Source: Macrocybe gigantea
Taxonomy: Eukaryota; Basidiomycota; Agaricomycetes; Agaricales; Callistosporiaceae
NCBI GenBank assembly: GCA_011319805.1
Contig: SJRY01000058.1
Span: 1-26,767, forward strand
Length of the DNA stretch: 26,767 nucleotides
Reading direction: 5' to 3'
The notes under the pieces are model-generated. The model was given only the letters and a program-made list of their open reading frames with translations, was not told the origin of the DNA and did not search any database. Positions within the stretch are counted from its first letter, which is position 1, and each line of letters starts with the position of its first letter. Below are positions 1-9,173 of the stretch, one piece after another. The translations under genes and the position numbers were made by a program.

Positions 1-44
1 ATTCTTGGCTTGATATCTTATCTACACTCATTTCTCTGAAATAG

Positions 45-184
45 ATCACGGGATGGATCGATAAAGGCCTGAATGAGAAGGCATATATTATTCCGGGCCT
101 AGGAGACTTGGTGAACGCAGGTATATGGTATTCTTTTCATTAGTTTGATGTCTCTGTTATTCTATTATCAGGTACTGCTTATAA
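45..184 (+). CDS. FUR1: Uracil phosphoribosyltransferase, C-terminal exons (partial, apparent frameshift)
   Basis: This is the 3' end of a gene that starts outside the window. An intron ends with AG at 43-44. The exon 45-120 reads ITGWIDKGLNEKAYIIPGLGD, which matches the C-terminal PRPP-binding end of uracil phosphoribosyltransferases (pyrimidine salvage: uracil plus PRPP to UMP, cytosol). A 51-nt intron at 121-171 (GTATAT...TATCAG) leads to a tiny last exon with stop TAA at 182-184. After PGLGD the family expects Phe-Gly-Glu-Arg; here the codon at 108-109 is one base short, so the frame breaks just before the intron, although GGT GAA CGC AG|G TAC TGC follows correctly. That is either a real frameshift or a sequence error. 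The enzyme identification is firm from the motif; whether the gene works is unknown. Confidence 0.78.
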
Positions 185-312
185 TAAGTTTGCTACTACA
201 AATCAGTCTGTTTCAGATGCCTGATCAATATCAATTCCTTGAGTGACTGACATTTTTATATGTTTGAATAAGAACTTGAGAATTACAATTGCTGAACCAT
301 TTTACTAATTTG
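185..312. other. Presumed FUR1 3' UTR and copia target site
   Basis: Short AT-rich stretch between the FUR1 stop and the copia element. It carries the left target-site copy ATTTG (308-312). No gene seen. Confidence 0.5.
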
Positions 313-541
313 TGTTGGAAGCATCGCGAATGCACGGATGCTTACATAACAGTAGCATACAAGCACAACGGTTCCACCACCTCTTTCCTCAGTTGCTATC
401 ACATGTGACTGAGGTAAGAGCATCCAGCACCGATATATTACACACAACCAAACTAATGTATGCATACAGAGGCATTGTAGGTTAGTATAGGCAATGTATA
501 GTTGCTATCACATGTGACTGAGAGGCATTGTAGTTCTAACA
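313..541 (+). repeat. copia 5' LTR (229 bp)
   Basis: Begins TGTTGGAAGC and ends TTCTAACA; pairs with 5396-5626. It contains an internal direct duplication: the 23-bp word at 391-413 recurs at 500-522, and AGAGGCATTGTAG at 468-480 recurs at 521-533. Each copy of the first word holds the palindrome TCACATGTGA. Confidence 0.95.
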
Positions 542-805
542 GTTATGGGCAAACTGTGAACACCTACATCTCTTGTCCGCACTCGCCCGTGTCTTTTACA
601 CCTAGACATGTTTTATGCTATGATGCACAGCCAAGGATCTGCTCCCGACATCGAATTGCCCCCTCACAAGCCTGTCTGAACATGTGAACATCCCTTCCAC
701 CTCTGAAGACACACCCTTGAGTGTCCTGACATCAGAGAGCAATGCCCCCTCGTGTCCTAACAAGCGATATGACCCATCCTTCCATCTCCCCTGGGTGAAT
801 CGCTG

Positions 806-1660
806 ATGGCACATGGGGCTCACATGCTTTGCTTGACATCGATGAAGGAACTGGAACAATGGAAGAAACACATGCTACAAGTCTTGATCCTCAGCAGCAG
901 TCTCGATGAATATGCACTGGATACATTACCTTGCCCTCCTCTTGCATCTGAACTACCTCGTGCACATCGCAACTGGACACGAAACAACAACCTTGTATGT
1001 GCATATATCCAGTCAAAATGCGCCGATGCTGAAGAAAAAATCATTAAAAAATGCACCAGTGCTTGGGAGGCTTGGATGATGCTCTCTGACTAACCACACC
1101 AGTCAGGGTCCTGTTGTCCAGATGTGGCTCATACAGGAGGCATTTGCCGTGCACTACACACACATTCCACATCCTTCATGCAGACAATGCAGAAATTGCA
1201 GGCCATCAACCGCACATATAGGACATAGGCTCACCATCAGCTGATGATTTCCTAGTCATTCTGATGCTGTTTGTACTCTCTGGTAAGGAATGCACTCAGT
1301 CCATGACTCTGTCATCAATGGTATCTCTTCATCAAACTCATGACCCCTCTTCACCTCTTCTAAAGATTGTACAATGGTTGGAACTCGAACAACATGTCCA
1401 CAACATGAGGAGGAGGCTATGACTGCCCAAGCACCTATCCAAACTGCAAACCAGACCTGAGTTGTATGTACAAATACCAAGAATTGTACACAGCCCCTCA
1501 GGCATACACAAGCATTCTGCATCAGAAAGGGCGGCAGTATGTTGGGCACACCACCATAGAAGAGGCTAGGAGAGCATTCAAAGCTGCCAATGGCAAGATA
1601 CGAAAGACCCTAACACAAAAGACAAATGAGGAGTTGTGAACACCAATGGTCAGAATGCAA
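806..1660 (+). pseudogene. copia gag remnant
   Basis: From 806 to 1093 the frame reads a copia-type Gag N-terminal region: W-x-x-x-x-x-x-V near the start, a conserved W in the middle, and 'CTSAWEAWMML' matching the usual T-A-x-E-x-W-x-x-L pattern. A stop follows at 1091. Beyond it, in broken frames, 1462-1530 encodes a zinc-knuckle-like C-x5-C-x5-H-x4-C followed by Lys-Gly-Gly, as in fungal copia Gag C-termini. Gag packages the element RNA into particles. The frame is broken several times between the two parts. An upstream start is possible, but nothing convincing is seen between 542 and 805. Confidence 0.6.
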
Positions 1661-2029
1661 TCGTCCCACCAATCCAACAACAATCTATTATGATGTGAAC
1701 AGCTGTGCTTACCTAGTTGATACCAAGAACACATATATGAACAACTCACCCATCACCAATCTCCCCAGCCGCCACCCTACCATCTTCTGCATCTATTGTT
1801 GAACTGAGCAAACCTCATGACAGACTCCATCGACAACCTGGTCAGGGATGCAATATCAACGGCTAACATTCTGGAATACACAGTGACTGCATGGCTCGAC
1901 CTACAAAATGAGATCAAATGCTCTGTTGATTGGATGACCTCACAATGACTCTTTGACATGAGTGGTATCAGTATAACACCCATGCCCAATTGCCCTTGAT
2001 GTGAGCATGTCTTGGATGAAGCCTGTCCA

Positions 2030-2600
2030 TTCCTGATTGACAGTGGCTGCATGACACACATATCTCCAATCTGCTCTGACTTCCTGACCCTCACGCCTAT
2101 TCGGGATAGATGGTGAAGGGCATTGGAACACCTCTATTACAGCCGTGGGCATCGGTTCAATCCATCTCACCATTGTGAAAGACTCGTCAATCACACTCGA
2201 GAATGTCCTCTATATACCCAACTTGTCAGTGAGGCTCCTATCTGTTGGTGACCTCGTTGACAACCTCCCCTGTTGGCTTTCTTTGATGAGAATGGTGTCA
2301 CTCTGGTCAATTGGTCTGGCAGACACATTGCAATCTGGGACAAGACTCATCAATCACAACAAGAACCTCTTCATGCTCACATGTTGGCAAAGCTTCTTGA
2401 TCGAACATTCCTACAGCATTCAATTCAGACTGACCCTTATGACCTGGCACAGATGACTAGGCCACACACCTCCATCCATTGTAGACCTGTCTTGAAAAAA
2501 CCTCACATCAGGTATGATGTCAACCTTTCCCAAAGCCTACATAAATGTGAACATTGCATCATGGGCAAACAGGTTGTCTCCACCATCCTGAAATCACATG
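2030..2600 (+). pseudogene. copia protease and GAG-pre-integrase region
   Basis: At 2030-2093 the frame reads FLIDSGCMTHIS, the copia aspartic protease active site (D-S-G at about 2039-2047), followed in another frame by LENVLYIPNLSVRLLSVGDL (2189-2257), the conserved end of that domain. From about 2273 the GAG-pre-integrase domain follows, ending in CEHCIMGK (about 2551-2575), the Cys-Cys half of the integrase HHCC zinc finger. The protease cleaves the Gag-Pol precursor; the zinc finger is the N-terminal part of integrase. Frameshifts separate the pieces, so no product is expected. Confidence 0.8.
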
Positions 2601-3335
2601 TAGGCTCTTGTCTGACAGGAGGTTGGGTGTTGTTTGGATTAACCTTACTGGGCCTGAAGCTATTACCTCTGCGACACACAACAAGTACCTGATGCACATA
2701 GTTGATGACTTTTCATCTTTTGTCTGGTGTTTCCCTTTGAAAGAGAAACTGATGCACTCCCTATTCTCCAAAGCTGGGCCTGAAAGATTGAAGCCTCGAC
2801 TGGTCTCTGTATAGGTATGCTCTGCCTGGATAGAGGCAAAATTGCCTCCAGTTCAGGCTTCAAAGGCATGGTGTGATGGAGAATGGTATTTATTCCAAAC
2901 CTCTGCCCCTTATACGTCGTGCACATAGGCAAAGTAATGCGTTCACCACACTGTTATGGGATGGGGAAGAGCTATGGCGCCTCAAGCTAGACTGCCACTC
3001 TATCTTTGGAATGAATGTGCATGTACTGCTGCCTTTCTAGGCAATCTCGCCCCAATGAAGTTCTGCCAAAAGACCCTATATGAATTATGGCATGCAGCCT
3101 ACCAAATCTCTCTCTCCTCCATGAATTTGGCTGCAGAGCATTTGTCCTCATACAAGACAAGCACAATCCGAAAATATATGCCTGATCCTATGAGTGTGTT
3201 CTAATAGGTTACTCTGCATCTTCAAAAGCTTACAGACTGTACCACCATGGATCACATGACATATCATCAAAAGCTTCCATGTCAAATTATTGAGAGTCAT
3301 GAAGCTACTGCCCCTATCTGTAGATGATTCCAAAG
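2600..3335 (+). pseudogene. copia integrase core remnant
   Basis: 2620-2750 encodes 'LGVVWINLTGP' and 'YLMHIVDDFSSFVWCFPLKEK', the start of the copia integrase RNase-H-fold core. The first catalytic Asp, expected just before L-T-G-P, reads Asn here (one G-to-A change). The second Asp and the Glu are hard to place: sequence between about 2815 and 2900 is scrambled or shortened. 2977-3260 then matches the C-terminal part of the core (LWNECACTAAF, KTLYELWH, FGCRAFV..). Several frames are needed to read it through. Confidence 0.75.
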
Positions 3336-3734
3336 GTAACTGACAAGGGCAGCCCTGACCACATGCCAGATGTCACTAGAGAGGATGTCACTAGAGAGGA
3401 ACAATCAGAACTGACTGACCTCAATGCAATAAGCCTGCCATTGACTCAGAGCCATGGAGGCAGCCCTAACAGAACATTCCATCCAGGTGGAGAATGATAT
3501 GTGAAGGAGCTGAATACATGTCACAGATGGAATGTGCAGTTGAGGAGAGCAGAGAAGCTGGAAAATGTGTAAAGGAGACCAGATGCTAGGCACATCTCCA
3601 AAGACGTCAGAGGGTTCTGGCTGATCACAATGAAGTGGGGCATGACAACATGGCTGAAATCTTGCAGCAACATTCTGGACTTCGACATCCTTACTGATTC
3701 CTCTGATCCAACTTTCCTCAAGCAAGCACTGAAC

Positions 3735-4618
3735 TGAGAAGATTGTAAGCAGTGGAAGGCAGCAATGTGAGAAGAACTTGAGTCACTGAAGGCGATGGGC
3801 ATCTATAAGCTCGTTCCTCACTCATCTATACCTGCAGGGAGGAAGGTCCTGGGGAGCAAATGGGAGTATCACCTGAAACATGATGAAGAAGGCTGACCAA
3901 CTCGATATAAAGCATGCCTGGTGGTAAAAGGGTATGAGCAGGTATTTGGGCTGGACTACATCGACACCACCTCACCAATGATGCGAATGGAATCCCAGTG
4001 CACAATTCTACATACCACTGCAGTGAATGACTGGAATGTGGAACAAGCTAATGTCAAAGGCGCCTACCTCTACAGCCTTTTGCCAGATGGCAAAAAGCTG
4101 TTTATGTAGCAACCAGATTGCTTTGAAGACCCTGATAACCCAGATCATGTTTGGGTGCTACTGTGTGGGCTGTATGGCATGAAGCAGAGCAGCCATATCT
4201 GAAACAAGATGCTGGACAAGGCTATGCTTGCATTCAGCTTCAGAAGACTGGATGCTGACCCATGCTTGTATTGGCATGATGACAAGGATGGAAAACTTTT
4301 AGTTGGTGTTCACATTGATGATTTTCTCTATACCAGTATGATGATAGCATAGGAACTATTCAAGCACCAACTCCAGAGCATGTGGAAAATCTCAGAACAA
4401 AGGGAGGTAGCATTTCACATTGGCATTGCCATCCACCATGACTGTGAGATGCGGACCATCTCCCTTTCACAAACTGCCCTTATTGATCGCATTGTGTCCA
4501 CCTTCAGTCTGAATGCCTATCCTGTCTCCATGCCTATGGATATCAGTGCCAAGCTGGCAAGACCCTCAGATGTGACCCTGTCACCAGAGATGGCGGCCCA
4601 TCTTAAGGCCATCCCTTA
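3735..4618 (+). pseudogene. copia reverse transcriptase remnant
   Basis: Conserved copia RT blocks appear in order: 'GSKWEYHLKHDEEG', 'TRYKACLVVKGYEQVFGLDY', 'NVEQANVKGAYLYS' (usual D-V-x-x-A-F-L-x-G), 'LCGLYGMKQS' and 'GVHIDDFLYTS' at about 4306-4335, which is the catalytic x-x-D-D box. In-frame stops interrupt it (TGA at 3769 and 3894, TAG at 4108, TGA at 4200, TAG at 4351). Each is one transition from the expected codon. RT copies the element RNA into cDNA in the cytoplasmic particle. Confidence 0.9.
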
Positions 4619-5282
4619 TTGATCTCTTGTGGATTCCTTGATATACATTGCTGTTGGGTCTCGCCCAGACATCAGCTTTGCAGTTTCTAAACTGGCACAG
4701 TTTCTGGACTGCTATTGAGATGAATACTGGATTGCAGCTCTGCATGTGGTCTGATATCTTGCTTCAACATGTAAATTCGAGCTGACTCTAGGCAGTCCTG
4801 ATCCAATCAGTTTAACTGGCTTCTCTGACTTGTCTTATACTAACTGCCCTGACACTCAACATTCTACTATGGGTTACTGCTTCTCCTTGGGTAATGGAGT
4901 CATATCATGGTCCTCCTGCAGACAACAAACAGTGTCCTTATCTTCATGTGAGGCTGAATATGTTGCCATTAGTGAGGCATCATGAGAACTCTCCTGGCTG
5001 AAGACCCTTTTATGGGAGACTGGCCTCCTGCAACATCTGATGCTGACTCTCTTCTGTGATAACAATGGCATGATGGACTTATCCAAAGACCCTGTTCTCT
5101 ACAGTTGCAGCAAATATATCAATGTCTGACACCATTACATTAGGGAACAAATTGAAACTGGTAACATTGTGATTGCTCATTGTAACTCAAAAGACAACAT
5201 TGCCAATATTTTCACCAAACCACTTTCCCACGATTCATTTGAGCACCTGCACTCCCTGCTAGGAGTGTTGGGCCAAGATTGA
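4619..5282 (+). pseudogene. copia RNase H domain and pol 3' end
   Basis: Continues the RT frame: 'VGSRPDISFAVSKLAQF', then 'YTNCPDTQHSTMGYCFSLGN' and 'ISWSSCRQQTVSLSSCEAEY', the RNase H blocks typical of copia (K-Q-x-x-V-x-x-S-S-x-E-A-E-Y), then 'LFCDNNGMMDLSKDPV', 'HHYIREQIETGNI' and 'NIANIFTKPL'. It ends with TGA at 5280-5282. TGA stops at about 4621, 4717, 4752, 4984 and 5128 all sit where relatives usually have Arg (CGA). The domain would remove RNA from the RNA/DNA hybrid. Confidence 0.9.
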
Positions 5283-5383
5283 GGAGGAGTCCATGTGTGT
5301 TTCCTGCTCTTTTTTTTTCTCTTCTTTTTCTTTTCTTCATTCTACACTTTTTATACTTCTAATTTACTTGACACCCTTGCTGT
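5283..5383. other. copia 3' untranslated stretch, pyrimidine-rich
   Basis: Between the pol stop and the purine tract lies a T/C-rich run (5308-5345). No coding signal. Confidence 0.5.
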
Positions 5384-5395
5384 GATGAGGAGGAG
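5384..5395 (+). promoter_or_regulatory. Polypurine tract of the copia element
   Basis: GATGAGGAGGAG lies directly before the 3' LTR, the place where plus-strand DNA synthesis is primed. A near copy (TGAGGAGGAG) sits at the pol stop, 5280-5289. Confidence 0.8.
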
Positions 5396-5626
5396 TGTTG
5401 GAATGCATCACGAATGCATAAATGCTTATATAACAGTAGCATACAAGTATAACTATTCCACGCACCTCTTTTCTCAGTTGCTATCACACATGACTGAGGT
5501 AAGAGCATCCAGCACCGATATATTACACACAACCAAACTAATGTATGCATACAGAGGCATTGTAGGTTAGTATAGGCAATGTATAGTTGCTATCACATGT
5601 GACTGAGAGGCATTGTAGTTCTAACA
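5396..5626 (+). repeat. copia 3' LTR (231 bp)
   Basis: Partner of 313-541. It differs by 12 substitutions (11 transitions) and 2 single-base indels, all within about the first 100 bp; the last about 134 bp are identical. Confidence 0.95.
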
Positions 5627-5631
5627 ATTTG

Positions 5632-6038
5632 TATTCTTAAATAGAATAGCAGGGTTATTTCAGAAGTAAACCTGCAGCCACCTGAATTCACAATCTGCAA
5701 CAAGTAGCATTCCAATCTGAAAAAAAGATAGTTAGGGCACTCATAACACTTGTGTGAGAAGCATGCTATAAGCTGAGAAAATTTATACTAATTAAGTCAT
5801 CTGAATTGTAAACAATTAACAGTGTTGCTGCCCTGCTAAGAAGGCTATGCAATAGGTTTGGGACTCTATTCCAATTTTAGAATCTATTTACCAGTTGCAG
5901 AAGCCAGTAATAATTGCAATAAAAATATTAGCAATATCTTTAGCAAATAGTAAATGCTATATACATATAATCCTGGATTACATTATTTACTGATCACATG
6001 ACATCATATATAGAGGGCTCATCTTTTAGCTTCCCTCA
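5632..6038. other. Intergenic DNA between the copia and gypsy-A insertions
   Basis: About 400 bp of AT-rich sequence, presumably the original region downstream of FUR1. I see no gene, RNA or repeat in it, only a TCACATGAC word near 5994. Confidence 0.4.
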
Positions 6039-6357
6039 TGTTAGGCTAGATGAATCTCAAAAGGACTCGAACAGACTAAGTGCAAGAGTGGTCTTGAGAC
6101 AATGGCAAAAGGAATATTAAGCCTAGTGCTACTGGTACATCTGGAAGTCCTTATATACATTACAGTACTCGAGCACAGACCATGGGCTGCACAATGCTGT
6201 AGACTGCGGATGAGTAAGACTGGAAGGAGATGACTCAGAATAACTAGAGAAGTGAAATGACTCAATGGCTGCATGCTGTGCAGCATGATGGGGAAGATAA
6301 GGGATATGGGAAAGATAAGATGAGAAATTGAATGGTCCTTTGGGCGATGTCTATAAC
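6039..6357 (-). repeat. Gypsy family A 3' LTR (about 319 bp)
   Basis: TGTTAGGC...TATAACA, matching 24974-25292 almost base for base. Only 4 CpGs remain, against 13 in the other copy. Confidence 0.9.
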
Positions 6358-6372
6358 ATCACCCTCTTTTTA
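6358..6372 (-). promoter_or_regulatory. Polypurine tract, gypsy A (left copy)
   Basis: On the minus strand this reads CTAAAAAGAGGGTGA, directly before the LTR, as expected for the plus-strand primer. Confidence 0.75.
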
Positions 6373-6434
6373 GATTCACATCCTTGTGAAAGACCTTAGT
6401 CCAGCTGTCCCCACCCATTATTGCTCTCCCAGAT

Positions 6435-6794
6435 GGTTGTGGCACATGGGGCCCATGTATGAATGAGCTCTTCGTTATAGGTGTGGATGTGATGGAGTGT
6501 GGTGGCAAGGAGTTTAAGTCACTAGTTCTCTATGCAAAGCATTTCCATTGCCTTGTGAAGTGCGATGCATTCTGCTGCAGTGGAGCTAGTCCTATCAGAG
6601 GTTTGCCTGGTCTAGAGGTGCATGCAGACAGTCATAACATAGTGCATGTACATGCCAAGTGTGATGGCAAGGGGGTCCATGTAGTCACTGCCATTGAGAA
6701 TTCTTGCCAGATTCTCATAGTCATTTGGGTGGTTGGGGGTAGGTGCATGGCTGTCATCACTGCTGTCAATGCTGATGGGGGTGTTGGTGGTCAT
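6435..6794 (-). pseudogene. Gypsy A accessory ORF (ORF3), disrupted
   Basis: Starts at ATG 6794-6792 (minus), overlapping the pol stop as ATGA. The first 60 codons are open (MTTNTPISIDSS...) to a TAG at about 6612 where the other copy has TGG. Similarity to 25371-25722 then continues toward 6435. Predicted features are an N-terminal Ser/Asp/Pro-rich part and, in the second half, a charged Leu-rich helix (seen better at 25371-25610). I know no family for it. The position after the chromodomain and before the purine tract, conserved in two copies, suggests a real third ORF of this retroelement family. Confidence 0.55.
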
Positions 6795-7011
6795 GATGTG
6801 TGATTTTTGGTCTTCTTCCCTCTTGTCATAGTCCTTTTATCCTGGTTTGCAGTCTTCTTTAGGAAGCAGTCTAGAGCTTGCTGTGCATTCCCCAGTTCCT
6901 TCTCTTTGATCCATGTGTTCTTCTCATGTCTGTATCCTTTCCATTTGACCAGGAATAGCATTCCCTTCCTTGTTTCTTCCTTTTTAGAATTTCTGAGGGC
7001 TATCCAGTCTT
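6791..7011 (-). pseudogene. Gypsy A chromodomain, C-terminal end of pol
   Basis: Minus-strand frame with 'FLVKWKGYRHEKNTW' and 'ELGNAQQALDCFLKK', the second half of a chromodomain (L-V-K-W-x-G-Y ... T-W). Chromodomains at the integrase C-terminus steer chromoviruses to marked chromatin. It ends with TGA overlapping the ATG of ORF3. The N-terminal part is cut by E1. Confidence 0.8.
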
Positions 7012-7040
7012 CCACAAATCCATTTGGACTGTTTGGACTA
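7012..7040 (+). repeat. E1 left terminal inverted repeat
   Basis: 19 bp identical to the reverse complement of 14460-14478, then one mismatch zone and TTTGGACT shared again. Confidence 0.8.
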
Positions 7041-7345
7041 GATCTGGACTAGCTTTAGACTCTAGCAGAGTCCATTTGGACTGGTATTGGATTTTTCCCA
7101 AGGAAATCCAATTTTTGGCTGTCCGATCCAGTCCACATCTAGTCCATATTCAGTCCAATCCATTTGGACTCAACCTGGACTGAATTTGAACTCTAAATTG
7201 AGTCCAAATGAAAGTCCATATCCAGTCCAAGGCAGTTCAAGGACTGTCCAATTCATTTGGATGATACTTGGACTGGTGATGGACAGGACAGCTAAGTCTG
7301 AATTGAGTCCACCACTAGTCCACAGTTGGTCATTTAGACTAGCTG
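7021..7345. repeat. E1 left subterminal AGTCC/GGACT array
   Basis: About 330 bp dominated by TGGACT and AGTCCA words in both orientations at irregular spacing of roughly 10-25 bp. Dense subterminal words of this kind are commonly transposase-binding sites in DNA transposons (for example CACTA and hAT groups); binding here is inference. Confidence 0.75.
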
Positions 7346-7361
7346 CTCTTATTAATTAATT

Positions 7362-7470
7362 AAAAAAAAAAGATATCACCAGCAAGGATTGAACTCCAGC
7401 ATTGGCAGAAAGGGTGAGCAGTGTTAGATTGTGTGTATTCAGGCACATTGTTGTCTCCACTAATATCAAA
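7362..7470 (-). other. tRNA-like sequence, minus strand, with pol III-type terminator
   Basis: On the minus strand, GGAGTTCAATCC (7397-7386) matches a B box, and a run of ten T (7371-7362) follows as a pol III terminator. A possible A box (TGATATTAGTGG, 7467-7456) lies upstream. No clean cloverleaf. Most likely a tRNA-derived remnant. Confidence 0.35.
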
Positions 7471-7560
7471 GATACTGAAGAACCTAGACCAAATAGTGTC
7501 TTGGGGTGAAGGTATATAGGATGAGGTGGTTGTAAATACAACTTCTAAGTTGATCCATCA

Positions 7561-7632
7561 GGCCTGATAGCTCAGTGGTAGAGCTACTGGTATATGTCCA
7601 GGAGGTCCTGGATTCAATCCCTAGTCAGGACA
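7561..7632 (+). tRNA. tRNA-like gene or pseudo-tRNA (72 nt)
   Basis: The sequence folds into a full 72-nt cloverleaf: acceptor 7561-7567 with 7625-7631 (6 of 7 pairs), D stem GCTC/GAGC (7570-7573, 7581-7584), anticodon stem 7586-7590 with 7598-7602 (4 of 5), T arm 7608-7624 (4 of 5 including a wobble), discriminator A 7632. A and B boxes are recognisable and a T run follows at 7636. The anticodon would be TAT (Ile), but the universal U33 is A, so it is probably a pseudo-tRNA or tRNA-derived element. Confidence 0.5.
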
Positions 7633-7660
7633 TCTTTTCTGTTTAACAAGCAGGTGGTGA

Positions 7661-7762
7661 TTAAACCACTGGACCATAGGACCTTGAATTGCTAGCATGC
7701 TCCAGTCCCTAAGGCCACCTCTGTGTGCAGATCACGTGGCTGCATCCGTGACCTTGTTGATC
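7661..7762 (-). other. Module shared with E2 (A-box-like word plus GACCTTGTTGATC)
   Basis: AACCACTGGACCA (7664-7676) and GACCTTGTTGATC (7750-7762) recur in the same order and at similar spacing on the minus strand of E2 (17773-17785 and 17696-17708). Read on the minus strand the first is TGGTCCAGTGGTT, an A-box-like tRNA word. Confidence 0.6.
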
Positions 7763-8730
7763 TTTCCCACTCCCACTACTACCACTCTCCCCACCACTCC
7801 CTCTCCCACTGCTCCCACCACCCTCAACGATGACTGACCAATGACCCAATGATGTGCCCATGATAAGAATGAGAAGGAGGCGACAAGCACCAGAGGGAGG
7901 CAGCAAGGACAGGATGGAGGCACCCAGAGCAAGCACCTAGGACCAAGGAGCTGAGGGGATAGCAAGGGGCTACCCAAGCCCACTGCATGATAGCATCCAA
8001 CATGTGCCCATGCCCACTGCCACCTGCTCACACCCACAGGGGCCATCCATGCCCAGCGGCACCACCCAGGGAGAACCCTCATCCAGCAGGACCTGCTGAT
8101 GACAGTGGGAGGCTACCAATACCCACCCAAAACAGCAAGGGGGTGCCCACGTCCAGCGGCATCCGCCAATGCCAACGGAGGGCCAACTACACCCTGTGGC
8201 ACCCACCCACACTAACAGGGAGCTGCCCACACCCACCGCTACCCATCCACATCAACGGAAGACTGCCGATGCCTAGCGGCACCCACCCACACCAATGGGG
8301 GGCTACCAACACCCAGCGGCACCTGCCCATGCCCAGCAGCACCTGCCAACGATGGTGAGGGGCTGCCCATGCCCACTGCCACCCCCTTCTGATAGCAATG
8401 GGCTGTCCACTCCCACCAGGAGCCGACCACACCAACAGAGGTCACCTACACCCATCGGCACCTGCTCACAACAGCGAGGGGGCACTGAACATCTGCCCAT
8501 ACCCAGCAGCACCTGCCAATGATGGTGAGAGGCCACTCACAGGTGCCCGCCTCCACCAGCACCTACAAATGGCCATGAGGACCCGCCTGCACCCATCCGA
8601 GGAAGCACTGATGCCTGTCCAGTGCTGCCAACACCAGGGGGGGAATGCCCACACCCACCGGCTGCAAACCGCGCCAATGAGATGGTGCCCACACCCACGA
8701 GGAGACGCCCAATAGCATATGAGACCACTA
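7763..8730. repeat. GC-rich CCCAC/GGCACC minisatellite-like region
   Basis: Nearly 1 kb of variable repeats built on words such as GCCCATGCCCA, AGCGGCACC and CACCCACA. It gives long but compositionally trivial frames on both strands (Gly/Trp-rich on minus, Pro/His-rich on plus), which I do not call as genes. A similar GC-rich block lies in E2. Confidence 0.6.
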
Positions 8731-9173
8731 CAACACAGAGAAAGCCACAACAGTGACAAGAAGCCCACAATGATAATGATGAGGCCATAGCGATGATGAG
8801 GAGGGTATAGTGATGTGGAGGAGGCCATGATAGTAATGAGGAGGATACCACAATGCGGAGGATGATCAAAGTAAGTTTCTTTTTTCTTTTTTTTTTTCCC
8901 TGGGGGGATGCAGCAACAGATTGGAAAGGCCTGGCTCTTGCTAGGTCCTTTTCTTCTATAGCTCCTTTCCCCTCTTTTTTTTTTTTCCTTTTTTTACATT
9001 TTCTCATATTTTTTATTGAAGTATTCGAAATCCATAGCCAACGTCACATGACCCTGGCTACTTGCATAACCGAGGCAGGCAGTGCTCAGTCACAAATACC
9101 CTGGGCCCTGCCAGCTTGAAGCTTCCTTCCCCCCCCATCATCTGCTGTCCCTTTGCAACTGCTCACAACCACA
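8731..9173. promoter_or_regulatory. Region upstream of gene A: GATGAGG repeats, GTAAG plus T-rich tracts
   Basis: Contains imperfect GATGAGG/AATGAGG repeats (8775-8865), then AAAGTAAGTTTC and a long T tract (8873-8899), and a second T-rich run (8970-9010). GTAAG followed by T tracts also occurs on the minus strand of E2 (17509-17484). It may be a 5' UTR intron donor. A GTCACATGAC word (9044-9053) could be a bHLH site. Confidence 0.3.

Larger units (their letters stand above)
313..5626 (+). mobile_element. Ty1/copia LTR retrotransposon, full length, decayed
   Basis: Complete element bounded by TGTTGG...TAACA LTRs and flanked by a perfect 5-bp duplication ATTTG (308-312 and 5627-5631). The internal order is gag, protease, GAG-pre-integrase zinc finger, integrase, RT, RNase H; integrase before RT is diagnostic of copia. 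All coding parts carry stops and frameshifts, so the copy cannot act on its own. Nearly all stops in the RT/RNase H part are single transitions from the expected codon. A purine tract precedes the 3' LTR; no convincing tRNA primer site was identified just after 541. Confidence 0.95.
6039..7011 (-). mobile_element. Gypsy family A, 3'-terminal fragment, CpG-depleted
   Basis: Aligns along its length with 24974 to about 25910: LTR, purine tract, accessory ORF, chromodomain. The element reads right to left, so this is its 3' end. It stops abruptly at 7011, where the inverted repeat of E1 starts. Compared with the other copy it has lost most CpGs to TpG or CpA and is clearly the older of the two. 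Confidence 0.9.

Noticed and set aside
283..465. Minus-strand ORF across the copia 5' LTR, with a twin at 5359-5550
   Set aside because: It appears in both LTRs because they are copies; it has no domain and starts or ends arbitrarily.
5295..5570. 91-codon + strand ORF with a Phe/Leu-rich hydrophobic start across the copia 3' LTR
   Set aside because: The hydrophobic run is the pyrimidine tract read in one frame; it continues into LTR sequence.
7732..8828. Several overlapping frames of 75-123 codons on both strands, Trp/Gly-rich or Pro/His-rich
   Set aside because: They follow directly from the repeated GC-rich words, overlap in many frames and show no domain.
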